Source: Loktanella sp. (GTDB taxonomy: Bacteria > Pseudomonadota > Alphaproteobacteria > Rhodobacterales > Rhodobacteraceae). Taken from it: a stretch of 64,000 bases of DNA. The stretch lies in the NCBI GenBank assembly GCA_017390475.1, contig JAFPBO010000008.1, positions 207,720-271,719 of the forward strand. The letters are read 5' to 3'. A program made the translations under genes and the position numbers. Positions 44,435-54,581 of the stretch are shown here, piece after piece; the first letter of the stretch is position 1; each line of letters begins with the position of its first letter. The notes below the pieces were generated by a model. It was not told the origin of the DNA and searched no databases. It saw only the letters and a program-made list of their open reading frames with translations.

Positions 44435-44829
44435 GCGATCAGAACCCCTTTGAACAGATGATGAAGATGAGCCAGGACTGGGCCAAGTCGATGAATTTCG
44501 ACATGAATGCCTTTACCCCCAAGGGTTTTGAGGCGTTGTGGCCCACCATGCCCAAGGATGCGATGGAAATGTGGTTCGGCAAGGGTATCAACCCCAATGG
44601 GCTGGATGCGAAAACCCGGCTGTTGCTGACACTGGCCGGCCTGACCGTGCTCGGCGCGCAGGCCGAAGCGCAGATCCGCCTGACCCTCCGCCATCTGGTC
44701 GAGGCGGGGGCGACAAAACAGGAAATCGCCGAAACCATCGCGCAGATGGGGATGTTCGCGGGCGTCCCTGCGATGACCAAGGCGATGGAACTGGCCAATG
44801 AAGTGCTAGAAAAGGATGACGAGGCATGA
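44431..44829 (+). CDS. Carboxymuconolactone decarboxylase-like (AhpD-fold) protein in the nuo operon
   Basis: A 132-residue protein whose C-terminal half ([69 protein letters not shown]) matches the carboxymuconolactone decarboxylase/AhpD helical fold. The redox C-x2-C of AhpD is absent, since the protein has no Cys. The catalytic identity is therefore unclear, and a structural role is likely. The N-terminal 50 residues are Met-rich ([17 protein letters not shown]). ATGA overlaps tie it to nuoI and nuoJ, so it is made in step with the membrane arm. Confidence 0.8.
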   Translation: MSDQNPFEQMMKMSQDWAKSMNFDMNAFTPKGFEALWPTMPKDAMEMWFGKGINPNGLDAKTRLLLTLAGLTVLGAQAEAQIRLTLRHLVEAGATKQEIAETIAQMGMFAGVPAMTKAMELANEVLEKDDEA

Positions 44830-45431
44830 GCGTCTTTGCCTTCACCTTTTATCTGTTCGCGATCACCACGGTCACGGGTGGTCTGTTCACGGTAATCAGC
44901 CGCAACCCGGTGCATTCGGTGCTCTGGCTGATCCTCGCTTTCCTGTCTTCTGCGGGGCTGTTCGTCACCCTTGGCGCGGAATTCGTCGCGATGCTGCTGA
45001 TCATCGTCTATGTCGGCGCGGTCGCAGTGTTGTTCCTGTTCGTCGTGATGATGCTGGATGTCGATTTCGCCGAACTTAAGGCAGAGATGACGAAATACCT
45101 GCCGCTGGCGCTGCTGATTGGCGTGGTGATCCTGATGCAACTGGCGATGGCCTTTGGCGTCTGGGGTTTTTCCGCCGGGGTCGAAGGGCGGATTGCGGCA
45201 CCTGCAGGGGATATCGACAATACCCGCGCGCTCGGGCTGTTGCTCTATGATGATTACATCCTGTTGTTCCAGCTGTCGGGTCTGATCCTGCTGGTCGCGA
45301 TGATCGGGGCAATTGTGCTGACCCTGCGCCACCGCGTCGATATCAAGCGCCAGAATGTGCTGAACCAGATGTATCGTGATCCGGCCAAGGCGATGGAACT
45401 GCGCGACGTCAAGCCCGGTCAGGGCCTGTAA
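44826..45431 (+). CDS. nuoJ: NADH-quinone oxidoreductase subunit J
   Basis: Membrane subunit (ND6 homologue), 201 residues with five helices. The conserved region [57 protein letters not shown] is clear, including the pi-bulge helix [21 protein letters not shown], which takes part in proton coupling. ATG 44826 overlaps the preceding stop. A 73-base gap with a hairpin separates it from nuoK. Confidence 0.96.
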   Translation: MSVFAFTFYLFAITTVTGGLFTVISRNPVHSVLWLILAFLSSAGLFVTLGAEFVAMLLIIVYVGAVAVLFLFVVMMLDVDFAELKAEMTKYLPLALLIGVVILMQLAMAFGVWGFSAGVEGRIAAPAGDIDNTRALGLLLYDDYILLFQLSGLILLVAMIGAIVLTLRHRVDIKRQNVLNQMYRDPAKAMELRDVKPGQGL

Positions 45432-45475
45432 AAATTGCTGCTCCGGATCATCGGGGCGGTGACAACAAAGAATAT

Positions 45476-45491
45476 CGAAGCCCACGCTTCG
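45476..45491 (+). promoter_or_regulatory. Hairpin next to the nuoK ribosome-binding site
   Basis: CGAAGC (45476-45481) pairs with GCTTCG (45486-45491) around CCAC. The last G of the stem starts the GGAGGGA box used for nuoK, so pairing could partly hide the Shine-Dalgarno sequence. This sits in the widest gap within nuoH-nuoN. Confidence 0.4.
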
Positions 45492-45504
45492 GAGGGACGA
45501 ATGC

Positions 45505-45810
45505 ATGATCGGACTTGAACATTATCTGGCGGTGGCCTCTGCGCTCTTCGTCATCGGCATCTTCGGGCTGTTCCTGAACCGCAAGAATGTGATCATCCTG
45601 CTGATGAGCATCGAATTGATGCTGCTGGCGGTGAATATCAATCTGGTCGCTTTTTCGGCCTATCTGGGTGATCTGGTCGGGCAGGTTTTCACGCTCTTCG
45701 TGCTGACCGTCGCGGCGGCAGAGGCTGCGATCGGCCTTGCGATCCTTGTGTGTTTCTTCCGCAACCGCGGGACCATCGACGTTGAAGACGTCAACGTGAT
45801 GAAGGGCTGA
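45505..45810 (+). CDS. nuoK: NADH-quinone oxidoreductase subunit K
   Basis: Membrane subunit (ND4L homologue), 101 residues with three helices. The two buried Glu of the family are present in [19 protein letters not shown] and in [28 protein letters not shown] precedes two possible ATGs (45501 and 45505). The second gives the conserved MIGLEHYL start. nuoL follows after 4 bases. Confidence 0.97.
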   Translation: MIGLEHYLAVASALFVIGIFGLFLNRKNVIILLMSIELMLLAVNINLVAFSAYLGDLVGQVFTLFVLTVAAAEAAIGLAILVCFFRNRGTIDVEDVNVMKG

Positions 45811-45814
45811 TCAG

Positions 45815-47884
45815 ATGGAAAGTATCATTCTCTTTGCCCCGCTGGTCGGTGCGATCATCTGTGGCTTCGGCTGGAAAATTATTGGCGAGGTGGCCGCGCA
45901 ATGGACCGCAACCAGCCTGCTGTTTTTGGCAGCGATCCTGTCTTGGGTCGTGTTCCTGACCTTCGACCCCTCCGCACATGACAATGGACGCTATAGCATC
46001 ACCGTGATGCGCTGGATCGAAAGCGGCACGTTTTCGACCGATTGGGGCATCCGCATGGACCGGCTGACCACAATCATGCTGATTGTGATCACCACCGTGT
46101 CGGCCTTGGTGCTTATGTATTCCTTCGGCTACATGGCGCATGACGAGAATTTCAAGGAACATGAAAGCTATCGCCCAAGGTTCTTTGCCTATCTGTCCTT
46201 CTTCACCTTCGCGATGCTGATGCTGGTGACGGCGGATAACCTTGTGCAGCTGTTCTTTGGCTGGGAAGGCGTGGGTGTTGCCTCCTATCTGCTGATCGGG
46301 TTCTATTATCGCAAGCCGAGCGCCAATGCCGCCGCGATCAAGGCTTTTGTCGTCAACCGGGTCGGTGACTTTGGCTTTCTGCTGGGGATATTCGCGATCT
46401 ATATGCTGACCGATGCGATCCGGTTTGACGATATCTTTGCTGCCGTGCCGACGATTGCCGAAACTACGATCACCTTCCTGTGGCGCGACTGGAATGCGGC
46501 CAACCTGATCGCCTTCCTTCTGTTCGTGGGCGCGATGGGCAAATCGGCGCAATTGTTCCTCCACACATGGCTGCCCGACGCGATGGAGGGGCCGACACCC
46601 GTGTCCGCCCTGATCCATGCCGCGACCATGGTCACCGCCGGTGTCTTCCTTGTCTGCCGCATGTCGCCGCTGATGGAATATGCGCCCGAGGCGATGAACT
46701 TCGTCGTCTTCCTGGGTGCCACCACCGCGTTTTTTGCCGCGACCGTGGGTCTGGTGCAGAACGATATCAAACGCGTCATCGCCTATTCGACCTGTTCGCA
46801 GCTTGGCTATATGTTCGTCGCTGCTGGTCTGGGCGTCTATTCGGTGGCGATGTTCCATCTGCTGACGCACGCCTTCTTCAAGGCGATGCTGTTCCTTGGC
46901 GCAGGCTCGGTCATCCATGCGATGCATCATGAACAGGATATGCGGAATTATGGCGGGTTGCGTCATAAGATCCCCAAGACATTCTGGATGATGATGATCG
47001 GCACTTTGGCGATCACCGGCGTCGGTATTCCCTTGCTTTACGTGGGCTTCCCGATTGGGTTCGCCGGGTTCGTGTCGAAAGATGCAATCATTGAAAGCGC
47101 CTATGCTGGCACCGCAGGTGGCTATGCTTTCTGGATGCTGGTGATGGCTGCCGCGATGACCAGTTTCTATAGCTGGCGGCTGATGTTCCTGACCTTCTAC
47201 GGCAAACCGCGCGGCGACAAACATACGCATGACCACGCGCATGAAGCACCGAAAAGCATGATGATCCCGCTTTACGTGCTTGCCGTCGGGGCGATTTTCA
47301 GCGGCATGGTCTGGTATGGTGGTTTCTTCGGCTCCAATGCCAAGGTCGGTGCGTTCTTTGGCGTGCCCTACGCCGCCGAGGAAAGCGCCGATCCAGAGGC
47401 CTATCCGCATTACAACCTGACCGGCATTCCGGGCGAGGGGGCGATCCATGCCGCCGAAGGCAACCATGTGCTGAACGATGCGCATGAGGTGCCGACCTGG
47501 GTGCGGCTGGCCCCGTTCATCGCAATGCTGGGTGGGTTGGCGCTGGCCTATCAGATGTATATCCGGCGGCCTGAATTGCCTGCGCAACTGGCGAAACAAC
47601 AGGCCCCGCTGTATAACTTCCTGCTCAACAAATGGTACTTCGACGAATTGTATAATTTTATCTTCGTCCGGCCGACGCTGGCCTTGGGGCGCATCCTGTG
47701 GAAACAGGGCGATACCAACACGATTGACGGCGGCATCAATGGCATAGCCCTTGGGATCATTCCGTTCTTCACACGGCTCGCGGGGCGCGCGCAATCTGGT
47801 TACGTCTTTACCTATGCCTTTGCCATGGTGCTGGGGATCGCGGTGCTGATCACCATTGTGACGCTGTTCGGGGGGGCAAACTGA
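45815..47884 (+). CDS. nuoL: NADH-quinone oxidoreductase subunit L
   Basis: Largest antiporter-like proton-pumping subunit (ND5 homologue), 689 residues. Motifs include [19 protein letters not shown] with the conserved Glu, [45 protein letters not shown] with the broken helix, and [34 protein letters not shown] with the key Lys. The C-terminal long lateral helix and last anchor helix are present. The stop overlaps the nuoM start (TGATG). Confidence 0.97.
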   Translation: MESIILFAPLVGAIICGFGWKIIGEVAAQWTATSLLFLAAILSWVVFLTFDPSAHDNGRYSITVMRWIESGTFSTDWGIRMDRLTTIMLIVITTVSALVLMYSFGYMAHDENFKEHESYRPRFFAYLSFFTFAMLMLVTADNLVQLFFGWEGVGVASYLLIGFYYRKPSANAAAIKAFVVNRVGDFGFLLGIFAIYMLTDAIRFDDIFAAVPTIAETTITFLWRDWNAANLIAFLLFVGAMGKSAQLFLHTWLPDAMEGPTPVSALIHAATMVTAGVFLVCRMSPLMEYAPEAMNFVVFLGATTAFFAATVGLVQNDIKRVIAYSTCSQLGYMFVAAGLGVYSVAMFHLLTHAFFKAMLFLGAGSVIHAMHHEQDMRNYGGLRHKIPKTFWMMMIGTLAITGVGIPLLYVGFPIGFAGFVSKDAIIESAYAGTAGGYAFWMLVMAAAMTSFYSWRLMFLTFYGKPRGDKHTHDHAHEAPKSMMIPLYVLAVGAIFSGMVWYGGFFGSNAKVGAFFGVPYAAEESADPEAYPHYNLTGIPGEGAIHAAEGNHVLNDAHEVPTWVRLAPFIAMLGGLALAYQMYIRRPELPAQLAKQQAPLYNFLLNKWYFDELYNFIFVRPTLALGRILWKQGDTNTIDGGINGIALGIIPFFTRLAGRAQSGYVFTYAFAMVLGIAVLITIVTLFGGAN

Positions 47885-49425
47885 TGGGCAATATCCTGAC
47901 GCTGACGACCTTCCTGCCTTTGCTGGGGGCGATCATTCTGGCCCTTGGCCTGCGCGGCGATGATGAAGCTGCACAGCGCAACGCCAAATGGGTGGCGCTG
48001 GTGACGACGGCGGTGACCTTTATCTGTTCGATCTTCATCCTGACCAATTTCGATCCGGCCAATACGGATTTCCAATTGGTCGAAACGACTGAATGGATTT
48101 TTGGCCTGCAATATAAGATGGGCGTTGACGGCATCTCGATCCTGTTCGTGATGCTGACGACTTTCCTGATGCCTTTGGTGATCGCGTCCTGCTGGAATGT
48201 GACGACACGGGTCAAGGAATATATGATCGCCTTCCTGATCCTTGAAACGCTGATGCTGGGCGTCTTCCTCGCGCTTGATCTGGTGCTGTTCTATCTGTTC
48301 TTCGAGGCGGGTCTGATCCCGATGTTCCTGATCATCGGCATCTGGGGCGGCAAGGACCGGATTTACGCATCGTTCAAATTCTTCCTGTATACCTTCCTTG
48401 GGTCGGTTCTGATGCTGGTTGCTATGGTGGCGATGTTCACCGAAGCCGGGACCACCGACATCCCGACGCTGATGACGCATAGCTTTGGCACGGATAATTT
48501 CAGCATCCTTGGCATCCAGATCGTCGGCGGCATGCAGACGCTGCTGTGGCTGGCCTTCTTTGCCAGCTTCGCGGTGAAAATGCCGATGTGGCCTGTGCAT
48601 ACATGGCTGCCTGATGCGCACGTGCAGGCCCCGACTGCCGGGTCCGTGGTGCTGGCGGCGATCCTGTTGAAATTGGGCGGTTACGGTTTCCTGCGCTTCA
48701 GCCTGCCGATGTTCCCGGTCGGGTCCGAGGTGATGGGGCCGCTGGTGCTGTGGCTGTCGGCGATTGCCATCGTCTATACCTCGCTGGTCGCGCTGGCGCA
48801 GTCGGATATGAAGAAACTAATCGCCTATTCATCCGTCGCCCATATGGGGTTCGTCACGATGGGGATTTTCAGCGCCAATCAGCAAGGTGTCGATGGCGCG
48901 ATCTTTCAGATGATCAGCCACGGTTTCATTTCCGGCGCGTTGTTTCTCTGCGTCGGCGTGATCTACGACCGGATGCACACGCGCGAGATTGATGCCTATG
49001 GCGGTCTGGTCAACCGGATGCCCGCCTATGCGTTGATTTTCCTGTTCTTCACCATGGCCAATGTCGGCCTGCCGGGGACATCGGGCTTTATCGGGGAATT
49101 CCTGACCTTGGTTGGTGTGTTTCAGGTGAACACCTGGGTCGCGCTGTTCGCGACCTCGGGTGTGATCCTGTCGGCGGCCTATGCGTTGTGGCTTTACCGC
49201 CGCGTCGTGCTGGGTGATCTGATTAAGGAAAGCCTGCGGTCGATCACCGATATGACCGGGCGTGAACGGGTGATCTTTGCGCCTTTGGTGGTGATGACGC
49301 TGCTGTTGGGTGTCTATCCGGCCCTGGTGCTGGATATGATCGGGCCAAGTGTGACCGCGCTGGTCGATAATTATGATACGGCTTTGGCGGCGTTCCATGC
49401 GGCCAGCCAAACCGCTGCGAATTAA
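47884..49425 (+). CDS. nuoM: NADH-quinone oxidoreductase subunit M
   Basis: Antiporter-like proton-pumping subunit (ND4 homologue), 513 residues, about 14 helices. Motifs are [21 protein letters not shown] (conserved Glu), [37 protein letters not shown] and [24 protein letters not shown] (Lys residues in the proton path). It is coupled to nuoL by TGATG and lies 11 bases before nuoN. Confidence 0.97.
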   Translation: MGNILTLTTFLPLLGAIILALGLRGDDEAAQRNAKWVALVTTAVTFICSIFILTNFDPANTDFQLVETTEWIFGLQYKMGVDGISILFVMLTTFLMPLVIASCWNVTTRVKEYMIAFLILETLMLGVFLALDLVLFYLFFEAGLIPMFLIIGIWGGKDRIYASFKFFLYTFLGSVLMLVAMVAMFTEAGTTDIPTLMTHSFGTDNFSILGIQIVGGMQTLLWLAFFASFAVKMPMWPVHTWLPDAHVQAPTAGSVVLAAILLKLGGYGFLRFSLPMFPVGSEVMGPLVLWLSAIAIVYTSLVALAQSDMKKLIAYSSVAHMGFVTMGIFSANQQGVDGAIFQMISHGFISGALFLCVGVIYDRMHTREIDAYGGLVNRMPAYALIFLFFTMANVGLPGTSGFIGEFLTLVGVFQVNTWVALFATSGVILSAAYALWLYRRVVLGDLIKESLRSITDMTGRERVIFAPLVVMTLLLGVYPALVLDMIGPSVTALVDNYDTALAAFHAASQTAAN

Positions 49426-49436
49426 GGAAGCTGACG

Positions 49437-50882
49437 ATGATTGGCGCTGATATCCAGATCCTGTTGCCCGAGATCGTGCTGGCGGTTTACGCCATGCTCG
49501 CCCTGCTGGGTGCTGTCTATACGACCAAGGACGGGGCAGCCTCTTTGCTGACTTGGATGACCTCAGGTCTGTTCGTGCTGTTGGCCTTGGCCATCGGGGT
49601 GAATGGGGCAGGGACCAATATCGCCTTTAACGGTATGTTCGTTGACGATGGTTTCGCGCGCTTTGCCAAGGTCACGATCCTGTTGTCCGCGGCCGTCGTG
49701 CTGTTGATGAGCGAAGGCTATATGCAGCGCCGCGGCCTGTTGCGCTTCGAATATCCGGTGCTGATCGCACTTGCTGTCGTCGGCATGATGGTCATGGTCA
49801 GCGCGGGCGATCTGATGGCGCTTTATATGGGGTTGGAACTGCAATCTTTGGCGCTTTATGTCGTGGCATCTCTGCGCCGCGATAGCGTGAAATCGACAGA
49901 GGCTGGGCTGAAGTATTTCGTCCTTGGCGCTTTGTCCTCCGGTCTGCTGCTTTACGGCGCATCGCTGACGTATGGCTTCGCTGGAACGACCTTGTTCACT
50001 GGCATCATCGCAGCCGCCGACGGTGGCGCCTCGCTGGGCCTGCTCTTCGGTCTGGTCTTCCTGATTGCGGGCTTTGCGTTCAAGGTATCCGCCGCCCCGT
50101 TCCATATGTGGACCCCGGACGTTTACGAAGGCTCGCCCACGCCGGTCACCGCCTTTTTCGCGACAGCGCCGAAAGTGGCGGCCATCGCATTGTTCGCGCG
50201 TGTCGTGCATGACGCCTTTGGCGGGATCGTTGGGGAATGGCAGCAGATCGTGGCCTTCCTTGCCGTGGCGTCCATGTTCCTTGGCGCGATTGCGGCGATC
50301 GGGCAGACGAATATCAAGCGGCTGATGGCCTATTCATCAATCTCGCACATGGGGTTTGCGATGATGGGTCTGGCCGCGGGCACCGTGGGTGGCGTGCAGG
50401 CGATGCTGGTCTATGTGGTGATCTATGTGACGATGAATATCGGTACTTTCGCCCTGATCCTGACGATGGAAAAGGACGGGTTGCCAGTGACCAATATCAC
50501 AGCACTGAAATCCTATGCCAAACGCCAGCCGCTGTTGGCGCTGGTCATGCTGGTGATGATGTTCAGCCTTGCCGGCGTGCCGCCCATGCTGGGCTTCTTC
50601 GGCAAATATGCCGTGCTGCTGGCCGCCTATCAGGGCGGGTTGGCATGGCTGGCCGTGGCCGGTGTGATCGCATCAGTGATCAGCGCGTTCTACTATCTGC
50701 GCATCGTCTATTACATGTATTTCGGCGAAGACAGCCAGGCGCTGGATGGCCGCACGCCGCCGGTGCTGTGGGTAACGGCGGTGGTGACCGGCGCGATCAT
50801 CGGTCTGGCCTGGATTCCCGGCATCAACCTGTTCGGGTTGGACCCGATGGCCGCTGCTGCGGCTGCAACGCTTGTCAACTGA
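49437..50882 (+). CDS. nuoN: NADH-quinone oxidoreductase subunit N
   Basis: Antiporter-like proton-pumping subunit (ND2 homologue), 481 residues. Motifs are [79 protein letters not shown] and [20 protein letters not shown]. It is the last subunit gene, and its 3' end overlaps the probable TTG start of birA by 11 bases. The operon therefore extends into cofactor and RNA-processing genes. Confidence 0.97.
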   Translation: MIGADIQILLPEIVLAVYAMLALLGAVYTTKDGAASLLTWMTSGLFVLLALAIGVNGAGTNIAFNGMFVDDGFARFAKVTILLSAAVVLLMSEGYMQRRGLLRFEYPVLIALAVVGMMVMVSAGDLMALYMGLELQSLALYVVASLRRDSVKSTEAGLKYFVLGALSSGLLLYGASLTYGFAGTTLFTGIIAAADGGASLGLLFGLVFLIAGFAFKVSAAPFHMWTPDVYEGSPTPVTAFFATAPKVAAIALFARVVHDAFGGIVGEWQQIVAFLAVASMFLGAIAAIGQTNIKRLMAYSSISHMGFAMMGLAAGTVGGVQAMLVYVVIYVTMNIGTFALILTMEKDGLPVTNITALKSYAKRQPLLALVMLVMMFSLAGVPPMLGFFGKYAVLLAAYQGGLAWLAVAGVIASVISAFYYLRIVYYMYFGEDSQALDGRTPPVLWVTAVVTGAIIGLAWIPGINLFGLDPMAAAAAATLVN

Positions 50883-51633
50883 CCGCACAGGACATGGGCA
50901 CTGGCCGGAGGGCTATGGCCGTATCGTGCTGGACGAGGTCGACAGCACAATGGCAGAGGCCGCGCGCCGCGCGGCCCTGATCGACCAACCAACATGGATC
51001 ATGGCCCATCGCCAGACCGCCGCACGCGGCAGGCGCGGCAAGGTCTGGCACACGCCTGCGGGCAATCTGAACGCCACCTTGATTTTCAAACCTGGTGCCA
51101 CAGCGGCAGAGGCGGCGCGGCGATCATTCCTTGCCGCCAATGCGCTGTTCGCCGCACTCGCGATCTATATCCCGGCGGAAAAGCTGGCGCTGAAATGGCC
51201 CAATGACGTGCTGCTGTCGGGTGGCAAGGTGGCGGGTATATTGCTCGAATCCAGCGGGCAGGGGCCTTATATCGACTGGCTGTCTATCGGCATCGGGGTC
51301 AACCTGCGCCATGTGCCCGAAGGCGTGACCGACGCGGCCTTTGCCCCCACTAGCCTGATGGCGGCGGGCGGCTGGGAGGTGGCACCAGGTGATTTCCTCG
51401 CCACGCTGGCCAATGCCTATGCCACGCAAGAGGCCAAACTGCGCGAACTTGGGTTCGCCCGCATCCGGCAGGATTGGCTGAGCCATGCCGCACGGCTGGG
51501 CGAAATGATCACCGCGCGGACCATGCGTGAAGAGATTAGCGGCATTTTTGACGGCATTGATGAAGACGGCAATCTGGTGCTGGTCACCGGCACCGGACCG
51601 CGCGCGATTTCTGCCGCGGATGTGTTTTTCTAG
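50872..51633 (+). CDS. birA: Biotin-[acetyl-CoA-carboxylase] ligase (no regulatory domain)
   Basis: Activates biotin with ATP and attaches it to carrier lysines, such as the EAMKMEH site of mccA in this window. The 253 residues hold the biotin loop [22 protein letters not shown] (about 49-70), the [20 protein letters not shown] segment and GIGVNL. There is no N-terminal winged helix, so this is the mono-functional type that does not act as a repressor. The start appears to be TTG at 50872 within the nuoN end, and is uncertain. coaX follows after 12 bases. Confidence 0.93.
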   Translation: MSTDRTGHGHWPEGYGRIVLDEVDSTMAEAARRAALIDQPTWIMAHRQTAARGRRGKVWHTPAGNLNATLIFKPGATAAEAARRSFLAANALFAALAIYIPAEKLALKWPNDVLLSGGKVAGILLESSGQGPYIDWLSIGIGVNLRHVPEGVTDAAFAPTSLMAAGGWEVAPGDFLATLANAYATQEAKLRELGFARIRQDWLSHAARLGEMITARTMREEISGIFDGIDEDGNLVLVTGTGPRAISAADVFF

Positions 51634-51645
51634 GGGGGGTGGCGC

Positions 51646-52419
51646 ATGCTTCTGGCCATTGATTGCGGGAATACCAACACGGTCTTTTCGATCTGGGACG
51701 GGACCAGCTTTATCGGCACCTGGCGCACCAGCACCGAATGGCAGCGCACGGCGGATCAATATTATGTCTGGCTCAATACGTTGATGCGGTTGCAGCATCT
51801 GGATGTGGTAATTGACGAGATGATCATCAGCTCTACCGTGCCGCGTGTCGTGTTCAATCTGCGTGTGCTGGCGGACAGGTACTACAATTGCCGGCCTTTG
51901 GTCGTGGGAAAGCCTGATTGCGCGCTGCCGGTGCCGCCCCGCGTCGATATCGGCACGCAGGTCGGCCCGGACCGGCTGGTCAATACCGCTGGCGCCTTTG
52001 ACCGGCATGGCGGCAATCTGATTGTGGTGGATTTCGGCACGGCGACGACATTCGATGTGGTGGAAACTGACGGCGCCTATGTCGGCGGTGTGATCGCACC
52101 GGGCGTGAACCTGAGCCTTGAGGCGCTGCACAGCGCCGCCGCTGCGCTGCCGCATGTCGATATTTCCAAGCCGCAATCCGTGGTCGGATCGAACACCGTA
52201 GCCTGCATGCAGTCGGGCATCTTTTGGGGTTACATCGGTCTGGTCCGTGAGATATGCGCAAGAATTAAAGCAGAACGCGGCAGTGATATGCCAGTGATCG
52301 CAACCGGGGGCCTCGCTGCCTTGTTTCAACAGACCGAAACCCTGTTCGACGCGTTCGAAGATGATTTGACGATGCACGGGCTGACCGTGATCCACCGATA
52401 TAACAAGGACACCGCATGA
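51646..52419 (+). CDS. coaX: Type III pantothenate kinase
   Basis: Phosphorylates pantothenate, the first step of coenzyme A synthesis, 257 residues. ASKHA-fold motifs are LLAIDCGNTNTVFSIWDG (phosphate-1, Asp6), QVGPDRLVNTAGAF (substrate loop Gly-x-Asp-Arg) and VVDFGTATTFDVV (phosphate-2), then GGVIAPGVNLSLEAL. A GGGGGGTGG stretch lies before the ATG. The stop overlaps the rnj start (ATGA). The order nuo-birA-coaX-rnj appears in many alphaproteobacteria, as I remember. Confidence 0.96.
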   Translation: MLLAIDCGNTNTVFSIWDGTSFIGTWRTSTEWQRTADQYYVWLNTLMRLQHLDVVIDEMIISSTVPRVVFNLRVLADRYYNCRPLVVGKPDCALPVPPRVDIGTQVGPDRLVNTAGAFDRHGGNLIVVDFGTATTFDVVETDGAYVGGVIAPGVNLSLEALHSAAAALPHVDISKPQSVVGSNTVACMQSGIFWGYIGLVREICARIKAERGSDMPVIATGGLAALFQQTETLFDAFEDDLTMHGLTVIHRYNKDTA

Positions 52420-54095
52420 GCAGCGCGACGGCTACCAACAGATTGATTTATTTGCCCCTCGGGGGTGCCGGTGAAATCGGCATGAACGCCTATATCTACG
52501 GCTATGGCCCGGTTGGGCAAGAACGGTTGATCGTGGTTGATCTGGGCATCGCCTTCCCCGATATGGATACGACACCGGGTGTCGATATCATCATGCCCGA
52601 TATCAGCTGGCTGAAAGCACGCCGCAACCAGATTGACGGCATTTTCATCACCCATGCGCATGAAGACCACGTCGGCGCTGTCGGCCATCTATGGCAGCAA
52701 TTGGGCGCGCCGGTCTATGCCCGCCCTTTCACCGCCGCTATCGCGCGGCGCAAGATGGAAGAGCACGGGCATTCCCCCAAGACGGTCAATGTGGTGGACC
52801 CTTATCCGCATGTGATCACCTGCGGGCCGTTCAAAGTGTCCTATCTGCCGATCAGCCATTCGATCCCCGAAAGTGCCGGTCTGCTGATCGACACGCCCGA
52901 AGGCCGGTTGATCCATACCGGCGATTTCAAGATCGACGAAAACCCCGTTGTCGGTGATCCGTGGAACGAGGCCCTGTGGCAAGAAGTATCCAGGCCTGGC
53001 GTCAAAGCGTTGATCTGCGACAGTACCAATGTGTTTTCCGGCCATGCGGGCCGGTCAGAATCCACATTGGCCCCCGCAATCACCGAGATGATGAAAAACG
53101 CGCATGGCATGGTGGTGGCAACGACCTTTGCCTCGAACGTCGCGCGTTTGCAGACGCTGGCAACAGCGGCCAAGGCTGCGGGCCGGTCGATCGTGCTGCT
53201 GGGCCGGGCGATGCGCGCCATGGTCGAGGCGGCAACGAACGAAGGTCTGCTGGAAGATTTCCCCGCCGTGATCTCGGTCGAGGATGCCTTGTCGGTGCCG
53301 CGTCAGAACCTGATGCTGCTGGTCACCGGGTCACAGGGCGAACGCCGTGCGGCTTCGGCGCAGCTGGCGCAGGGGTCCTATCTGGGGATGAAGCTGAAGG
53401 AAGGCGATACCTTCCTGTTTTCTTCCAAAACCATCCCCGGCAATGAACGCGGCGTGATCAAGATCATGAATCAATTGTCCGAATTGGGCGTGGATATCGT
53501 GGATGACGAGGGCGGCAAATACCACGTTTCCGGCCATGCCAACCGCCCCGATCTGGTGCGGATGCATGAAATCGTCAAGGCACAGATCCTGATCCCGATG
53601 CATGGTGAACATCGCCACCTGCGCGCCCATGCGAAACTGGCCGAGGCGAATGGCATGACCGGCATCGTTGCGGTCAACGGGATGATGATTGATCTGTCGG
53701 GCAACCGGCCCAAGGTCGCCGAATATATCGAAACCGGGCGCACTTATCTGGATGGGTCAGTGCAGATCGGCGCGATGGATGGCGTGGTGCGCGACCGGAT
53801 TCGCATGGCGCTGAACGGACAGATGATCGTGACCGTGATCATCGACGAAAACGACGAAGTGCTGGGTGATCCCTGGGTCGAGATTTCGGGCCTGCCCGAA
53901 ATGGGGCGCAACAACGTGCCTTTGGTCGATGTGGTGGAAGAGGATCTGGGGCAGTTCCTGGGTCGCGCGCATCGCAAGACTCTGGCCGATGATGACAAGC
54001 TGGACAAAGAGCTGAAGATGATCGCGCGCAGATCGGCGCAGGGCGAGATCGGCAAAAAGCCCGAAGTCATCGTGATCATCAGCCGTTTGGCGTAA
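52416..54095 (+). CDS. rnj: Ribonuclease J
   Basis: Metallo-beta-lactamase/beta-CASP nuclease with 5'-exo and endonuclease activity on RNA, 559 residues. The zinc motif ITHAHEDHVGAVGH gives His80, His82, Asp84 and His85. Further metal-site residues are in SHSIPES and HTGDFKID. The beta-CASP part includes VTGSQGERRAASAQLAQG and HVSGHANRPDLVRMHEIVKAQILIPMHGEHRHL. The C-terminal domain is complete. Coupled to coaX by ATGA. A palindromic element and a strong terminator follow the stop codon and close this long transcription unit. Confidence 0.95.
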   Translation: MSSATATNRLIYLPLGGAGEIGMNAYIYGYGPVGQERLIVVDLGIAFPDMDTTPGVDIIMPDISWLKARRNQIDGIFITHAHEDHVGAVGHLWQQLGAPVYARPFTAAIARRKMEEHGHSPKTVNVVDPYPHVITCGPFKVSYLPISHSIPESAGLLIDTPEGRLIHTGDFKIDENPVVGDPWNEALWQEVSRPGVKALICDSTNVFSGHAGRSESTLAPAITEMMKNAHGMVVATTFASNVARLQTLATAAKAAGRSIVLLGRAMRAMVEAATNEGLLEDFPAVISVEDALSVPRQNLMLLVTGSQGERRAASAQLAQGSYLGMKLKEGDTFLFSSKTIPGNERGVIKIMNQLSELGVDIVDDEGGKYHVSGHANRPDLVRMHEIVKAQILIPMHGEHRHLRAHAKLAEANGMTGIVAVNGMMIDLSGNRPKVAEYIETGRTYLDGSVQIGAMDGVVRDRIRMALNGQMIVTVIIDENDEVLGDPWVEISGLPEMGRNNVPLVDVVEEDLGQFLGRAHRKTLADDDKLDKELKMIARRSAQGEIGKKPEVIVIISRLA

Positions 54096-54101
54096 GGTTA
54101 G

Positions 54102-54127
54102 GTGGGTCGGGGTGAACCCCGACCTAC
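54102..54127 (+). repeat. Palindromic 3' element, copy 2
   Basis: GTGGGTCGGGG, TGAA, CCCCGACCTAC: the same layout as 7712-7737 with one imperfect pair. It starts 6 bases after the rnj stop codon and directly precedes an intrinsic terminator. Confidence 0.72.
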
Positions 54128-54128
54128 G

Positions 54129-54160
54129 AAAAAGGCCCCTGCGATTGCAGGGGCCTTTTT
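54129..54160. terminator. Intrinsic terminator, rnj end / DUF962 gene end
   Basis: A perfect 14-bp stem (54129-54142 with 54147-54160, loop GATT) starts with AAAAA and ends with TTTTT. It can stop transcripts from both sides: the nuo-rnj unit and the convergent gene ending at 54174. Confidence 0.92.
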
Positions 54161-54173
54161 TATGGGGCATGGC

Positions 54174-54476
54174 TCAGATCCTGCCGGTTATCTTGGCCAG
54201 CCACCAGCGGGTGCCGACCAGCAGGAACCGCCAGTCTTTCAGAAATTCCGGTGGCTTGCCTTCGATGGCGTGGCCGACGAATTGCAAAACCCAACCGATG
54301 ACAAACAGCCAGATGGCCGCGGTCCAAAGCCCCGCGCCGAACAGGCTTAGCAGGCCGAACACAATCGAAACCAAGATCATCGGAATACCGATAGTATGGG
54401 TCAATTGATTCAACTTGTTCTGGTGGCTTTCCTGATATTTGGCGATCCAGTGATCCCAGCTTTTGCCTTTCAACAT
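54174..54476 (-). CDS. DUF962 / Mpo1-like small membrane protein
   Basis: A 100-residue protein of the YGL010w/Mpo1 family. It has NQLTHTIGIPMILVSIV and FVGHAIEGKPPEFLKD, whose His residues correspond to the metal-binding His of the yeast 2-hydroxy-fatty-acid dioxygenase. Two hydrophobic segments lie between about 28 and 70. An Fe(II)-dependent alpha-oxidation role is known for the yeast protein. Whether bacterial members do this is not certain. GGGGAGG lies 7-13 bases before the ATG at 54476. Confidence 0.85.
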   Translation of the reverse strand: MLKGKSWDHWIAKYQESHQNKLNQLTHTIGIPMILVSIVFGLLSLFGAGLWTAAIWLFVIGWVLQFVGHAIEGKPPEFLKDWRFLLVGTRWWLAKITGRI

Positions 54477-54553
54477 CGCAAATCCTCCCCTTTGCGCAAG
54501 GGTGGATTGGTGATGGTGTCGCTGTCAAGTTTGACGCAGGGTCCGTTGCTGCC

Positions 54554-54580
54554 GTAGGCCGGGGTTCACCCCGGCACCAC
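54554..54580 (-). repeat. Palindromic 3' element, copy 3
   Basis: The core GCCGGGG-TGAA-CCCCGGC (minus strand) has a full CCTAC on one side and a GTGGT variant on the other. It starts immediately after the helicase stop codon (core 6 bases away). This is the same placement as copies 1 and 2, just 3' of a gene on the same strand. Confidence 0.65.
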
Positions 54581-54581
54581 C

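Noticed and set aside
45791-47794. 667-codon minus-strand open frame across nuoL
   Set aside because: Antisense shadow with His/Gln/Arg-rich composition. nuoL on the plus strand is unmistakable.
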